The notes under the pieces were generated by a model. That model did no database searches and was not told the origin of the DNA. It saw only the letters and a list, made by a program, of their open reading frames with translations. The translations under genes were made by a program, and so were the position numbers. Source: Effrenium voratum (taxonomy: Eukaryota; Sar; Dinophyceae; Suessiales; Symbiodiniaceae). Taken from it: a DNA stretch of 64,000 bases. The DNA is taken from NCBI GenBank assembly GCA_963377175.1, contig CAUJNA010003321.1, positions 282,001 to 346,000 of the forward strand. Reading direction: 5' to 3'. Below, piece after piece: positions 23,558 to 34,771 of this stretch; the first letter of the stretch is position 1, and each line of letters starts with the position of its first letter.

Positions 23558-23815
23558 CTGGGCAAACTATAGCCATCGTACAAAAAGGTCCGTGCGACGT
23601 TCCCGGGGAGTCCTGAAATGTCAGGGCTGCGAAGCCCTGTTGTTTTTGATGGGTTCCTGAAAAGACTCGAATCCCTGGAAAGAATGGGGCCCTGGTACCC
23701 CTAGAATGTCCTTGGATTTCATTCCCTTGGGGGGGGAGGGGGTTCTCCGAGACTGGGACTCCCAAAGTTCCCCCCCCGCCGCGCGGCTCGCTCGCTCAGC
23801 GCTCGCATATCCCAG

Positions 23816-23908
23816 GCCTCCGCTGGATGCAGCAGCTGCAGCTGGGCATCTGCTCCTCGCGGCAGCAGCAGCTGCAGCTCCTTCAGGCCCTCGACACCTT
23901 GGAGGCGA
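23816..23908 (+). CDS. Host exon, Gln/Leu-rich helix
   Basis: After acceptor ATCCCAG| it reads RWMQQLQLGICSSRQQQLQL and LQALDTLEA. A poly-Ala frame is also open, so frame choice rests on the helical pattern. The 3' boundary is not clear. Confidence 0.4.
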
Positions 23909-24104
23909 CAAAAACCGACTCGAGAGACGAGTGGCCCATCGACTCGAGAGACGAGTGGCCCATAGGGGTGTCGAATTTTTGGTTGGTTTTGCTGGAAAAA
24001 ATAGATGGCGATTACTGGTTTATCTGGTGGTTGCATCATCTACCAGGGAAGGCCATCTATTTCCCCGAAAAGGACACCCATGCGAGTGGCCGTGCAAGTG
24101 AATT

Positions 24105-24215
24105 GGAGACGACGAGAACTCCGCCCGGCCCTGGAAATTCGCGGACGTTTGTCCGGACATCGAAGGTCGCGAGATGTCGCGACCCGCTGGAGTCGGGGAG
24201 TTGGCTGAGTTGGGG
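24105..24215 (+). CDS. Ambiguous GC-rich exon-like stretch
   Basis: Coding-like GC-rich DNA with two plausible plus frames (WRRRELRPALEIRGRL or DENSARPWKFADVCPDI). No clear splice sites. Confidence 0.25.
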
Positions 24216-24926
24216 CTCCCGCTCGGGTCGAAAAGAACCCCTTAAGGTGACGCGGTCAGGTCGATTTTCTCGCCTGAAGGTGTGGAGAACAAATCCATGG
24301 TGTGATGCCAGCACGCCCTCCAACTTGCCGTTGTTTTTTCCCCGTGTCCAAAGTCCCCATAGTTCTGCCCAAAAAGCAGTAGTTGGGAACCGAGGGCTTC
24401 TTTTTTTTTAAAACAGAGTCACGAAAGATGCTCCAAACTTAGTGCCCAAACATTGGCTTGAAAGTTGCTGAGGCCTTTGGTGTTTCTTTCAGATCATGAC
24501 TCGAAGGAGTGTTCACCGTTGTAGCGTTGGTTTATGGAGGCTTGAGGACAGGTTTGAGTGGTAGAACGAGGGGAGCAGAGCAGCAAAGTAACCGGGACGT
24601 CGGTTACATGAAGCACCCATAGCCAATTCAGCTCCCTGGACGTTGGATGAAGTGACTGTGAGTTGCATCATTGAAGGTCGCTTCACGAACCAGCGAGCGG
24701 CGTCGTGTGAATTCCTCGCAGAACTGGAATCTACCACAAGCACCCTCCAACTGCTTTTCCCCATGTCCAACATATCCTTGGTGTCCAAAAAGCAGCTGGG
24801 ACCAGGTGGCAGTGCTCTCGTAACGAGTGAGGCTTGATCTTGCCCCGGCGTCCCGGCCCGCCCCAAGGCTCTGGGCCCCAAGACCCTTTTGGGGAGGATG
24901 GTCATTTGGAAGACTACATTCATTTT

Positions 24927-25040
24927 TCTAGGGGTACCATGGCCCCGTTCTTTCCAGGGATCCGAGTCTTCTCAGGAAACCATCAAAAACCCAAGGAAAA
25001 CAGCCGGTTTTTGAAAAGAACGATGGTTGAAATCCCTAGA
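24927..25040. mobile_element. Family D 2
   Basis: TCTAGGGGTACCATGGCCCC ... AACGATGGTTGAAATCCCTA and GA. Shares CCATCAAAAACCCA with copy 3. Confidence 0.75.
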
Positions 25041-25394
25041 ATTTTGGGAACCCCTGTGTCCACGTTGATGATTGTTGGAAAAAGAGTGCCTAATCCAAAG
25101 TAAACACGAGGAACTGATCATGTCAACTATAATTTGCAATTCCTGCACGCCAAATCTTCCTTAGACAAACAGCAGCTTTCTGTATGAAGGAATCTGCAAA
25201 CTAGACAATCTTGGTATTTGTCTCGTATGGACTCCCTATAAAATGGTAGTCGATTCCGTAAACTTCTCTCAAACAGGTTTTTGCAACCACGGACCGCCAT
25301 GGGGCCTATCAGCTCCGGAATGTCAAACATCACCAGAGGGCTTGCTACTTTGCATGTACAGAATTCACTGCGCAGTAGGTGGTTTATGAACCAG

Positions 25395-25530
25395 TAATGT
25401 TGACCCCGGATTAATACACCCCTGTTTATCAATATGGGGGTGTCCCCGGTTTTAGTGGGGATTTATCACTTTTGGAGGGGAACCCCCCATATTAATCAAC
25501 AGGGGTTTATTCATCCGGGGTCAACATTAT
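25395..25530. mobile_element. Foldback-like TIR element (family E) 1
   Basis: Arms of about 32 bp: TAATGTTGACCCCGGATTAA at the left and its near-perfect reverse complement at the right (CATCCGGGGTCAACATTA). A TTTAGTGGGGATTTATCACT core separates them. Confidence 0.8.
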
Positions 25531-25697
25531 TCAAATCAAGCTTCACCCACAACATAGCCCACACGCGAAATCGAGCTAGGCCGAGCATCGGGATCTAGAG
25601 CGGAAGTCGGCGTGGCTGCGGTCGCAGTGTCAGGAGAGGGAAGGTGAGTGAGCAAGCAGATAAGACGCTGGAAGGTGTCTCTACCCAGTAAAACTTG

Positions 25698-25770
25698 CTG
25701 GTTCTCAGTAGGGAATGAGGGAACGATCCCTATAAACCATCCCTTGTGCTTTCCTTTAGGGGAATGCCTG
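25698..25770. mobile_element. Family G 3 (partial)
   Basis: CTGGTTCTCAGTAGGGAATG and ATCCCTATAAACCATCCCTT, the reverse complement of the copy 2 interior. Confidence 0.6.
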
Positions 25771-25938
25771 GTTGGACTCATTTGGTTGTGGGTCAGAATT
25801 AAAGCCACCAGGAAACCGCAGGTCTTAGTCCATTCTTCCATTGGCCAGGGCAAGCCATTTCGGGTGACCCACCGGCCCATTTTTTCACTTTGCCCGGCCA
25901 AAGCGATGTGTGAGACGAAACCTGGCCCAAGCCTTCAG

Positions 25939-25983
25939 GAGGCCCTATCGGAGCGAGACCGACTCGAGGCCTACTGCGCGCAG
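25939..25983 (+). CDS. Host micro-exon, 15 codons
   Basis: EALSERDRLEAYCAQ lies between acceptor GCCTTCAG| and donor GTGGCA, phase 0 at both ends. It matches the helical character of its neighbours. Confidence 0.45.
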
Positions 25984-26308
25984 GTGGCAGAGAGGCATCT
26001 TCCGATGCGTTTCTTCGGCCGCGTAGGTGTCCTTTTTGATCGGTTAGTTTGGTTGAACACAAAAAAACAGGTTCCACCAGTTTGCATGGTTTCTATTCCC
26101 CAATCAGCGGGAAAACCCATGTTTGTTTTTTTCTGTTCTTTTTTTTCTGAAAGGACACCTATCTTCGGCCTATCTTCGCCTCGGCCAAGTTAGTACCCGC
26201 ACCCCTGAGCTCTCACGGTCACGCCAAGTGAGGCGTCAGTTTTTTGTTTCCAGATGCCAAGAAAGACACGCCCATGTTGGAGCAGTCAGCTTGTCAGGGA
26301 TGTAGCAG

Positions 26309-26368
26309 TCAGCTCTTTGGCCACCCCAAAGTCCCTATGCGGAGCTGGGTCTGAGGCTGCTTGTCTGG
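26309..26368 (+). CDS. Host exon upstream of an introner
   Basis: Twenty codons from acceptor TAGCAG|: SALWPPQSPYAELGLRLLVW. It ends in phase 0 at the first base of family A copy 26369-26474, and the next exon resumes in phase 0. This is the best direct evidence that the family A element is spliced as an intron. Confidence 0.65.
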
Positions 26369-26474
26369 GTCCCCCAGTGCCCTGTTACCCTTTTGTGGTT
26401 GGGAGGGTTCCTCTACTAAAATAGACAGACAAAAGTTGGTACCCTTATTCTAAGCTCTCTACTGGAGGACCTAG
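26367..26474 (+). mobile_element. Family A copy 10, behaves as a spliced intron
   Basis: GTCCCCCAGTGCCC at 26369 through CTACTGGAGGACCTAG at 26474. Removal of 26369-26474 joins the flanking exons in phase 0. Confidence 0.85.
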
Positions 26475-26619
26475 TTGTCTTTTGGAGATTCGAGGCGGAA
26501 ACGCCTGGCGCTGGGGAAATCAGAACGGAAAAAACGAAACAGGTGGAACCAGGAGCTCGCGCGCCTTTTCTGGAAGCGCCAGGCTGGATGTGCTGCAATG
26601 CTCCGCTTCCATCGCGCAG
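26475..26619 (+). CDS. Host exon downstream of an introner
   Basis: Starts directly after CTAG of the family A copy and reads on in frame: LSFGDSRRKRLALGKSERKK, then NQELARLFWKRQAGCAAMLR. The Leu-Trp-Lys-Arg spacing recalls Sfi1/IQ-like helices, which is only a suggestion. The 3' boundary is near CGCGCAG. Confidence 0.6.
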
Positions 26620-27423
26620 GAGGGGGAAGTCACTGGTTTGACTTTCTTGCAAGAGTTCATGTTCAGCTCAGAGCGTGCTCCACATGTTTTGCGAGAAACA
26701 CAGGTGGTTGCTGGTTTGGGGCGTCTAGTTGGTCAGTGGCAGCTTGAGTCGGCTTGAGCCTTGGCGCCAACCATCTGGCTATGTAATGAGGGGACGTTTC
26801 GCTTCGGCTTCGGGGCCGACAGGGAAAGTTGCGTTGCATTCCCATGTACGCACTCCATGCTCTTTCCTTGCAATAGTAGCTCTTGCAGGAGTCAGCAAAG
26901 AGCACGTGGTTGTCTCCAATCCCCGTGCGATTTCCCGTGTTCAATCCCCCAAACTCCGAAAATTCCATTCAAGTTCTTCCGACTCTTCAACCCTACCCTG
27001 AAAGGTCTTTTGTGAGAGTGCCCAGTTTGGATGGTAGAGGGAAACCACCAACGAAGCCGTTGCGCAATTTTGGAGTCCAAATCCGAACAGGAGCAATTTC
27101 CAGCACCACCCAACAACTGTTTTACTCCATGTCCAAAGTCTCCTTACTGTCCAAGAAGCACCCCCTACTCAAAATACCCGTTTTTTTCAGGGTATTTTTA
27201 GGAAAACCTGGTTTTCCATGGTAAATACCTCCATTTTTAGTAGAGGGTCGACATGATACCCAGAAAAAAGAGGGTATTTGGAGTAGATGGCAGTGCCCTA
27301 TGAGGCCAGTTGACCCTCTTTTTTGGCTGGAACACCTTCATTTTTTTGTGGTTGTTTGGTAGTTCCTGAAAACAAGACAGCAACGACCCCTTTTGGTGCT
27401 GGCTCCTTCGTTTTCCCTTTGCT

Positions 27424-27530
27424 TGCTGGTACCCAGCAGAAAAATGAGAAATGGAATGACCCCACGAAAAAACACTTTCCAACTGGTGGTTTCCTTTATT
27501 CGGGGAATCCCCTCAAACGGTTCAGTCCCG
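27424..27530. mobile_element. Family G 4
   Basis: TGCTGGTACCCAGCAGAAAA and GAGAAATGGAATGACCCCAC, then TCCAACTGGTGGTTTCCTTT. Confidence 0.6.
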
Positions 27531-27566
27531 CTCAACCGGCCATCCGGTTCAACTTAGGCTCTTAGA

Positions 27567-27862
27567 TCTTTTTCGTTGGTTTAGTGCTTGGGTGTCCGAA
27601 TTGAACCCACAAGTGCGCCAAACTTTCAGCAGATCTGAAAAACGGGCAGCCCTGAAAAAGGGGTCCTGAGTTGCGGAAAGTAACACCACCAGCTTCAAAC
27701 CTTCACTTTCGGGTTCAGGTCTTTTGTCTTCTCCACAGACATGCGGTTGAGGTGGTTGAAGGATTGTCAGTTGATGTCGCCTGCCCCTTCCTGTGCAGAA
27801 CCCACATGTGGTCATATGCTCACTTTCTGAGTTCCTGGACTTTAGTCACCTCTTCGGAACCC
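27567..27862 (+). repeat. About 300-bp dispersed duplicate, copy 1
   Basis: Highly similar to 35588-35872, including GCAGATCTGAAAAACGGGCA and AACACCACCAGCTTCAAACC. Confidence 0.85.
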
Positions 27863-27884
27863 ACAAGTGAGCCACACTGCGCAG

Positions 27885-27982
27885 TCTCCCGGACCCGTTT
27901 CGCGCAGGAGTTGGACCAAGGCTCGGATCTGCTGTTGCGGCCAGAGCTGGAGCCCTTGCTGCAGCGCACCTCAGAAGCAGAG
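27885..27982 (+). CDS. Host exon, acidic helix
   Basis: From acceptor CTGCGCAG| to donor GTCAGG: RFAQELDQGSDLLLRPELEP and LLQRTSEAE. Surrounded by repeat-derived intron DNA. Confidence 0.5.
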
Positions 27983-28192
27983 GTCAGGGAGGAGCAAGCA
28001 CCAGGTAGTCGACACCAAGGAGGGGCTACTGGCTTCCCCAGAATTAGCTCCTCTTTTTGTTGTTTTTGCTTTTTTGGGCCCCCTTTGTTTTCCACTAACC
28101 AGGCAAAAACAAGTCTTTTGCTGGGGTCCTAGTTCCAGCCAAGCTGGATGTTGGGGGGGAGGAGCAAGTTGTATGGCACTCAGGTATCTCCT

Positions 28193-28302
28193 CATTGGTG
28201 GTTTGGATTGGTGATTTGGATTTGAATTGAACAAGTCCCTCGTTCTTGTAGAAGGTAAATTGGAAGCTGTCCTTAACCACCAAACCACCAATCCATACCA
28301 CC
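28193..28302. repeat. GGTGGTTTGG inverted-repeat element, second copy
   Basis: ATTGGTGGTTTGGATTGGTG facing AACCACCAAACCACCAATCC. Confidence 0.65.
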
Positions 28303-28744
28303 AATTGGAGGGAAGCTGAATATGGATGTGAAACCACACCAGTTGGTGCTTTATGGGTGGGGTGTTTGTGTTTAGGGGACCCCCGTGGTCTGTTTCGATC
28401 TGCTTTTGAGTTGGTATCTCTTTTCTTGTGGTTTTAGAGGGAAACCAGAAGGACGGCCGTTGCACCATTTGGGTGTGGGTCAAACAAAACACGGTACCCC
28501 AAATGGAGCCCTAAATGGAAATCAGCTCTGAAACCTGCGGTCCCTAGTGGTTCATTTCTTACCTCTTAAAAACACAACTTTTCAACTTTTTGGGTAACAT
28601 GGGCTATATGTCTGTAAAAGATTAACTTCCCCAGGGCTTGGAGTTTTAAGGGGTAAGATTTTGACCCATACCTTTTTCCGTCCGATTGGTCCGAGCCACA
28701 TCCATATCTCGCGGACTTCTTGTTGTGGCGGTCGCTTTCCCCAG

Positions 28745-28860
28745 CCTGGAGTGGCTCAGATCGATCGAGGCCTGGAGGCGGCGGCGGCCTACGTGGAGTC
28801 GAGGTACGACTTCAGCGACGCCAAGAGCTGCAGGAACGAACGCGCCGTCGCCGTTTTGAG
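28745..28860 (+). CDS. Host exon ending at an introner
   Basis: From acceptor TCCCCAG| it reads PGVAQIDRGLEAAAAYVESR and DFSDAKSCRNERAVAVL. The exon ends AG| exactly where the family A element begins GTCCCC. The element's own 3' tip is CCTGG rather than CCTAG, so the acceptor for this intron may lie a little downstream. Confidence 0.55.
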
Positions 28861-28926
28861 GTCCCCCAGTAGTGCCCTTTTGCCCTTTTTTGGGGGAGGG
28901 TATTCTACCTCTCTACTGGAGGACCT
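28859..28926 (+). mobile_element. Family A copy 11 (internally deleted)
   Basis: AGGTCCCCCAGTAGTGCCCT ... CTCTACTGGAGGACCT. Its GT is the donor of the exon ending 28860. Confidence 0.8.
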
Positions 28927-29562
28927 GGTTTTTTCTTGTCGAAAGCTTCCGAGTTAGGCGATGAGCTCATTGAAAGCTGGGCGGTTTTGCTTCTGTATTT
29001 TTCTGAGACCCTTGTTCGTTGCTTGTAAAGGAACACCAGAAGGACAACCACAACATGTTGGGGTTTAGGGCAGTGCTTTTTGGTTACCGTGCCAAGGGGA
29101 CTTTGGACATGGGAAAAGCAGTTGTTGGGGGTGCTGACTGGATCAGTTTTTGTTTCTTTCTTTTTTTCGGGTACCCTTCTTCGTTGGCTTTAAAGGACCA
29201 CCAAATGAAAAGCGCAGCCATTTTTTTGGGGTTCCCTAAAAAAGACACCCAGTGATACCCTGGGGCAATCCCGTTGAAAATGATAACGGCGTCACAAGGA
29301 TGGCCCACCTTGGTAGCACAGCACATGCATTTATTTTTTGCTCCATCGAGGTTGGGCGGCTGTTAGTTTTTCTTTTGCTGGGGAGGTTGGTAAGCTTTGG
29401 ATTTGTGCCAAAGGCATGTGTCCCTTCGTTTTGGGTTCCTGCAAAAAGCAAGCGATAAATAAAAGGGTAGTCTTTTTCCTGTGGCCACTGCGCTTCGGAG
29501 AGGGCTGCTAGTCGTAGGTTTGTTACTGGGGAGGTTGGTGAGGTTGGTTGCATTTGTTTGTT

Positions 29563-29694
29563 TAATGTTAACCTCGGATTAATGAGCCCCTGGTTGATTA
29601 GTAGGGGGGTGTCCCCTTTTGGTGGGGATTCATCACTTCTGGAGGGAACACCCCCCTAATAGTGGGACGGTTTTTGAATCCTGGGTCAACATTA
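29563..29694. mobile_element. Family E 2
   Basis: TAATGTTAACCTCGGATTAA ... AATCCTGGGTCAACATTA with the same core. Confidence 0.75.
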
Positions 29695-29926
29695 CCGACT
29701 TTGAAACTCGCAACATTATGGGTGCACAAGAACCCATCCGTTTGGGATGTGTTTGATCGCCTTGGACTTGTTGTGCTGCACAAGTGGGGAACGGGGCAAC
29801 AGAACCCAACATCTTTGTGGTTGAGAGGGCTTTCTCCTCCGGGGCATCTTCTAGGTTGGGGTGTGCATCCGTTGGTGTTTGATTGCCCATGGCTAGAACG
29901 GCGTGACTTGACTTGTTGTTTTCTAC

Positions 29927-30035
29927 CCAAGTGGCTGTGGCTCAAAAAACCGGTACCAACATGGAATGGTAAGTGGAAACATGGACCAAAACCTGCGTAA
30001 CCCCTCCTGTTTAATTCTGAGCCACAGCCAAGTGG
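29927..30035. mobile_element. Family C 2 with perfect 8-bp duplication
   Basis: CTGTGGCTCAAAAAACC ... TTCTGAGCCACAG, bounded by CCAAGTGG at 29927-29934 and 30028-30035. Confidence 0.8.
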
Positions 30036-30626
30036 AGACGAGGGCAACACCTTTGTCAATTTGGTTGGGTCCTGCCAGCTGGCTTCCATTCAATGCGTCT
30101 TGAATCGGCGTAGCGCACCTGGAGTGACCCTTCCGACGAAGATGCCGGCGCGCTGCGAATGAGCTGCCCCTTTGCGAGGGACTCACGGGGGCTTGGAAGG
30201 TGGATGAAGGGAGCTGCAACGCGGACTGCCGACTCGAGGAAGATGTTTCGGAAGCTACTTCTTGCACTAGCTTCCTTTGGCTGCGCATGTTAAAACCATG
30301 GCAAACGGCACGTTGATCTTTGAGTTTCGCTGCAAGGAGCAACTTCGATCATCTCCGCAACCGAGCGACTTGGCAGGGTAAACCCTTCTGACCCCCCGGA
30401 AGAAATGAAGGGTTTCTGGGGGTCTGTACAGGCCTCTTCATTCTCCCACCGAGCCCATGAAGGCGCTGCTATGGGTGAAAACGACTTCTGATTCTTGGTA
30501 AGGGCATCCAAAGCAAACATCTACAGCACAAGACGTACACAAGACAGACACGTTTTTTTTGCGGGGATTGTCAGGAGGAGCCCCCACTCGTTTTGGGGGC
30601 CAACCCATGCCAATTTTTTTTGCCAG

Positions 30627-30725
30627 GGTCCTCGCCCGGTCATCGCCACCTTCGCGCGAAAGGTGTGCATCCTGGTGCGCAGCACGCTGCAGCACGCGCT
30701 CGAGGCGCCCACTCGGAGCCCAGGA
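30627..30725 (+). CDS. Host exon, helical
   Basis: From acceptor TTTTTGCCAG| it reads PVIATFARKVCILVRSTLQH and ALEAPTRSPG to a possible donor GTCGCC. Confidence 0.5.
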
Positions 30726-31045
30726 GTCGCCCCCGGTGTCACCGTTTCCTTAGCCCTTTTGCGTTTTTTAGGGTTTTTAGAGGTTGCATTTCCATTTAAC
30801 CCACTAACAGTGAACAAGACCCATCCAATAAGGGCAAATATACTTTAAGTTGTGTTTTGGCAACTAAACAAAGTCAGACAAACGCCTGGTCCAACGCAGT
30901 CATTTCGAAGTTCTTCACTTTCCCGCGGATTCGCACACGGATATCTCATCCAAAGTGACTTCGGGCCCGCGGGAGCCATTTTCACCGGGCTCAGCGCCGA
31001 CTCGAAGCAGATTTTCTCCAGTTCTTCTCTTCACTTCTTTGCTTC

Positions 31046-31270
31046 GTAGCCACCAGAATGAGAGACATGGAAAAACCCTGATTCTCCAACCATCCGTTTT
31101 TTTTTGGACCCATAAACCAAACGGTGAATTGTTACTGGGTCCCCCAGCCAGTCGTGCCCTTTCCTCTTACCCTTTGTTTTTTGGGTTGGGAGATTCGGCT
31201 CCCCTACCAAAATAGACAAAACAGAAAAATGTTGGTACTCTTATTCTAACCTCTCTACTGGAGGACCTAA
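31046..31270 (+). repeat. 225-bp duplicate including a family A copy, 1
   Basis: Begins CGTAGCCACCAGAATGAGAG and runs through family A copy 12; matched by 34772-34991. Confidence 0.8.
31137..31270 (+). mobile_element. Family A copy 12
   Basis: GGGTCCCCCAGCCAGTCGTG ... CTCTACTGGAGGACCTAA. Part of a larger duplicated block also seen at 34772-34991. Confidence 0.85.
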
Positions 31271-32156
31271 ATTCTGTTTATGTGTTTACCTTGAGAGCAT
31301 AGGTGTCCTTGTGATTGGAGAGTTTGGTTGGAAATAGATGGGTTCCACTGCTTTAGCTGGGTCTGATTCCCCTGGGGATCCAAAGGCGGTTTATTTTGCA
31401 TGTTTTCTGTGAAAGGCGGTTTCTTGCCAGAAGTAGTTTTGTCCAAGCTCAGTTGATATCATTGAACAATTCGGGCGCCGCACGTGCTCAGGACCAAAGT
31501 GTGCAAAGACCTGACCTCCGTTCCCACAAAACAAGCGGAGGGATTATCAAAGGACAGGCTGAAACACATAGATTCACCGGTGTCAAAATTCACGGCAGAA
31601 AACGTGCTTTCACGCTGGAAAACAGGCTTTCACGCCAATTTCACGGTATTTTCACGGTGATTTCACGCTACTGTTGCGTACATGACGGACCGCTATGTTC
31701 ACACCAAAATTGTTGTGTCAAGACATGTTGGGGTGGAACTGGCTTTGTACAATCTAAACGTGGCAACAGCATGAATAATCCATCAAATACCACGCCATGG
31801 CTCACTGCAGGTGCAAAAAACAGGCTTTAGCTGCAAAAAAACAGGCGAGGTGCAAAGGACGTTTAAAAAACAGTCGTGGATTTCCAGGGATTCCATTTAC
31901 CAGGCCCATCTATTTTTCCGAAAGGTCAGCCACCTATGCAGGGCTCCTTAAAAGAAATTCATTTTGCAACCATTTGAGACATGTTGCTTTTTTGTTCCAC
32001 CAAAAATAAAGTTGGGAAAAGCCACCATTTACAAGTTGCAATGTTCGATCGGTGCATATTTCAGGATCCCTATGCTTAGGCTTCCTACGGTCAATTGGCC
32101 CTGGGCGCCCTCCAATTTTAGCCTCCAGGTCGTAGGGACGACTGTTCCGGACATTT

Positions 32157-32288
32157 TGGTCTTTCGAGTTGGTATTTGGGTTACGTCAAAAACGGGTAAC
32201 CCCAAAATGGCGCAGGGTCTGGTAAATGGAAAGGGCATGTCAACCTGCGGTCCGATCCCTGGTGGTTTAGTTTTGACCCATACCCATT
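32157..32288. mobile_element. Family C 3
   Basis: GGGTTACGTCAAAAACGGG ... CCTGGTGGTTTAGTTTTGAC and CCATACCC. A further partial copy (GGTATGGCTCAAAAAC) follows at about 32350. Confidence 0.6.
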
Positions 32289-33009
32289 TCTGTTTGGTGG
32301 TTTCAAAAAAGGGTAACCGAGAGAGAATCTTAATTCTGTTTCGTTGTCTAGGTATGGCTCAAAAACAAAAACCAGGATATGGACCGCAGGTTTTAGGGTT
32401 TAGGGTGTCCACATGCCTACCAGTTGCCGCTTTTTGACCGGCATCTGAAGAAAGCGCCCCCCCCCCTCGTCCGCCGCGTTACGCGTCTCACGCCTTTTTC
32501 TCGTGTGGCAGGCGGCGGAGTCGCAGGTCCAGGAGATCTTGTGGCAGCAGGCCGAGCCCAGGATTTTTCGTTTAACAACAACAAAAAACCAAGGTGATCT
32601 CCCCCCAAAATTTGTCTGGCGCATTCTGGCAAGGGAGGTTAGGACTGAAACTTGATCCAACTTTTGGGAGGTTTCCGTATTAAACCAAAAGTTAAACTTG
32701 TAGGGGAGCAGAAAGCAAGTGTGAGGGTTGATCAGTATTCCCTTCGCAAGGAACCATGGGAAATGTTTCCCATTTAGGGGGAAATATCAGTGGTGGACAA
32801 CCAATTCACTGAGATTAGCCCGCTCAGGCGGGCTTTGTGCTGGCTGTTTTGTTTTCACCGCTTAAGTCGACTGAGCGGTCATGAGGACCATTGGGGATAG
32901 CCAATTCAGGATGGTTCTCGAGAAGGATACCCTTCCAACAAAGCACAAAAAGCAACCCCGGAGCCGCCTGTGCCAGGAGGAGAGCGAGGAGTCTTCCGTG
33001 GACACTCAG

Positions 33010-33105
33010 GTCTTTTACACTGCTTTCCACCTGGCGGCGTCGCTCCCGGGAAGCATTCAGATGGGCCCTCCTTGTCTGGGATACCTTCGAGGAAAATCCA
33101 CACAA
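33010..33105 (+). CDS. Host exon, Arg/Trp-rich helix
   Basis: From acceptor CACTCAG| to donor GTGAGA: STWRRRSREAFRWALLVWDT and FEENPH. A family A copy follows 10 bp after the donor. Confidence 0.45.
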
Positions 33106-33115
33106 GTGAGACAGT

Positions 33116-33241
33116 CTAGATTCCCCAGCCAGTCGTGCCCGACCTCTCACCCCTTTTTTTGGTTGGGAGGGTTCCCCTATTAAAATAGACTACAGAAAAA
33201 AAAGGGTACCCTTATTCTAACCTCTCTACTGGAGGACCTAG
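33116..33241 (+). mobile_element. Family A copy 13
   Basis: CTAGATTCCCCAGCCAGTCG ... CTACTGGAGGACCTAG. Confidence 0.85.
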
Positions 33242-34452
33242 CAGGTATCACAGAAAGGATTACGTCGTACAATCATGTCTTGCCCTTTTCTCTGACTATG
33301 TCCGGCCTCGCAGCGTCTGACAGGCTTGGGTGACGCACAACTCTAGTTGTAAGACCTACTTTGGATAGGCAAAGAAATGCACGAGTTGGAATGTATACAG
33401 CCCTTTGAATACTGGGAGAGACCACGAGATCACCTGCTAACTCACTCGTGCAGGATTTTGTCCATTCACTGTGTTGTTGTTAAGACCGCCTGACCAGCCC
33501 CCTTGAAATTCCTCGGGCGATTCAGGATTGATCTACTTCGCTCGGTGCATGTGGTGCATGATTCCAGGTGTCATCTAAAGCCGACCCGTCGGAATGGTGT
33601 CTTTTGCGTTTCCCTTTTAGTCCGGTCCCAAAGGTCGAGCCCGGTGCCAGGTTTCCTTGCTAGGTGCTAGTGAGTCTCCCGTAATCCAAAAGGCAGCTTG
33701 AAGAGCCCAGCCCAAGTAGACAGATGTTGATCTTTTATCTTTTGTTGTTTTGCTTGTTTGCCAGATCCAGTCGCCCAATGGGTGGCCCCCAGTTTTGCCC
33801 TTGGGGAACTTTCCCTCCCCAAGCCCGGTTTTTTTGAGAGGGTGAGGATGTCCCGAGTTTCCATTTGGGATATGTGTCAAAATCAAAGGCCCAGACCCTG
33901 CACCCAAGAATGGGGGACGCCCCAAAAGGTGGGTTTTCCTGGCGGTGTCCCTTTCAACCCACCTGAAAAAAAAAACACTCAACACTGTGCCTCGCAGCCA
34001 ACACAGAAAGCCAGCACTTGCCCGAATCCCAGTATGCCTTTGCAGGTGTGAAGGAAATTGGTTTGGTGCGGGTTGGGGGATGTGGTGCTTGGATGGTAAG
34101 AACAGCTAAATTCCTCCAATGAGTTAGGCAAAAAGCCATGACCAGAGGTGTTGGCCAGCTTGCAACTTGTACAAATTCCACGTAGCTGGCTTCTTAGATA
34201 AGCCACTAGTATGAAAAAGCCACAACAGAAGGGTTCATTCCACTGAACGCTCAGAAGTAGTTTTGTGAATTTTCCACATCTGAGTGGCTTTTTACCCCCC
34301 TGTAAATTCAGACGAAAAACCATGGGCTTGGAGGAATCTTCTCTTAGGGCTCGGCGAGTCTGCAGGCAGCTAACTAAAGACAAGGTCGAGCCGACGTGAT
34401 TTGCAAGTCTGCAAAACGCGCCAAAGACAACGCCTCCTAAATGGAATATTGA

Positions 34453-34582
34453 CTAGGTCCCCCAGTAGTGCCCTTTCTCACCCCGTTTTGGTTGGGAGAT
34501 TCGGTTCCCCTGCTAAAATAGACAAAACCGAAACACAAGTTGGTACCAACTTATTCTACCCTCTCAAATCTGGAAGACCTAG
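34453..34582 (+). mobile_element. Family A copy 14
   Basis: CTAGGTCCCCCAGTAGTGCC ... AATCTGGAAGACCTAG. Its right tip is the acceptor of the exon at 34583. Confidence 0.85.
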
Positions 34583-34704
34583 TTGATCAACCCCATGGCC
34601 CCAATGGACTCTCGTTCCCAAACGACTTGCGCGAAGTTCCGGCGAGGGCGGTGCGGCCGGCCTTGGAGGTTCTGCAGCGGCAGCGGCACTTGCATTCCCA
34701 ATAT
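34583..34704 (+). CDS. Host exon starting at an introner end
   Basis: Starts directly after CTAG of the family A copy 34453-34582 and reads DQPHGPNGLSFPNDLREV, then PALEVLQRQRHLHSQY, to donor GTGCCT. The element tip therefore appears to supply the 3' splice site. Confidence 0.55.
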
Positions 34705-34771
34705 GTGCCTCGGAGTCCTCGGACTCATGAGACGACGCGCCCCAGAAATTGATGATGGGTGTCTTTACTTC

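Larger units (their letters stand above)
22200..23810. other. No exon recognised
   Basis: Holds a family G and a family B element and a partial family D element; otherwise featureless. Confidence 0.4.
28927..30620. other. No exon recognised
   Basis: Holds family E copy 2 and family C copy 2; otherwise intron-like. Confidence 0.4.
30726..33009. other. No exon recognised
   Basis: Holds family A copy 12 and family C relatives. 31390-31800 is unique sequence with no clear signal. Confidence 0.4.
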
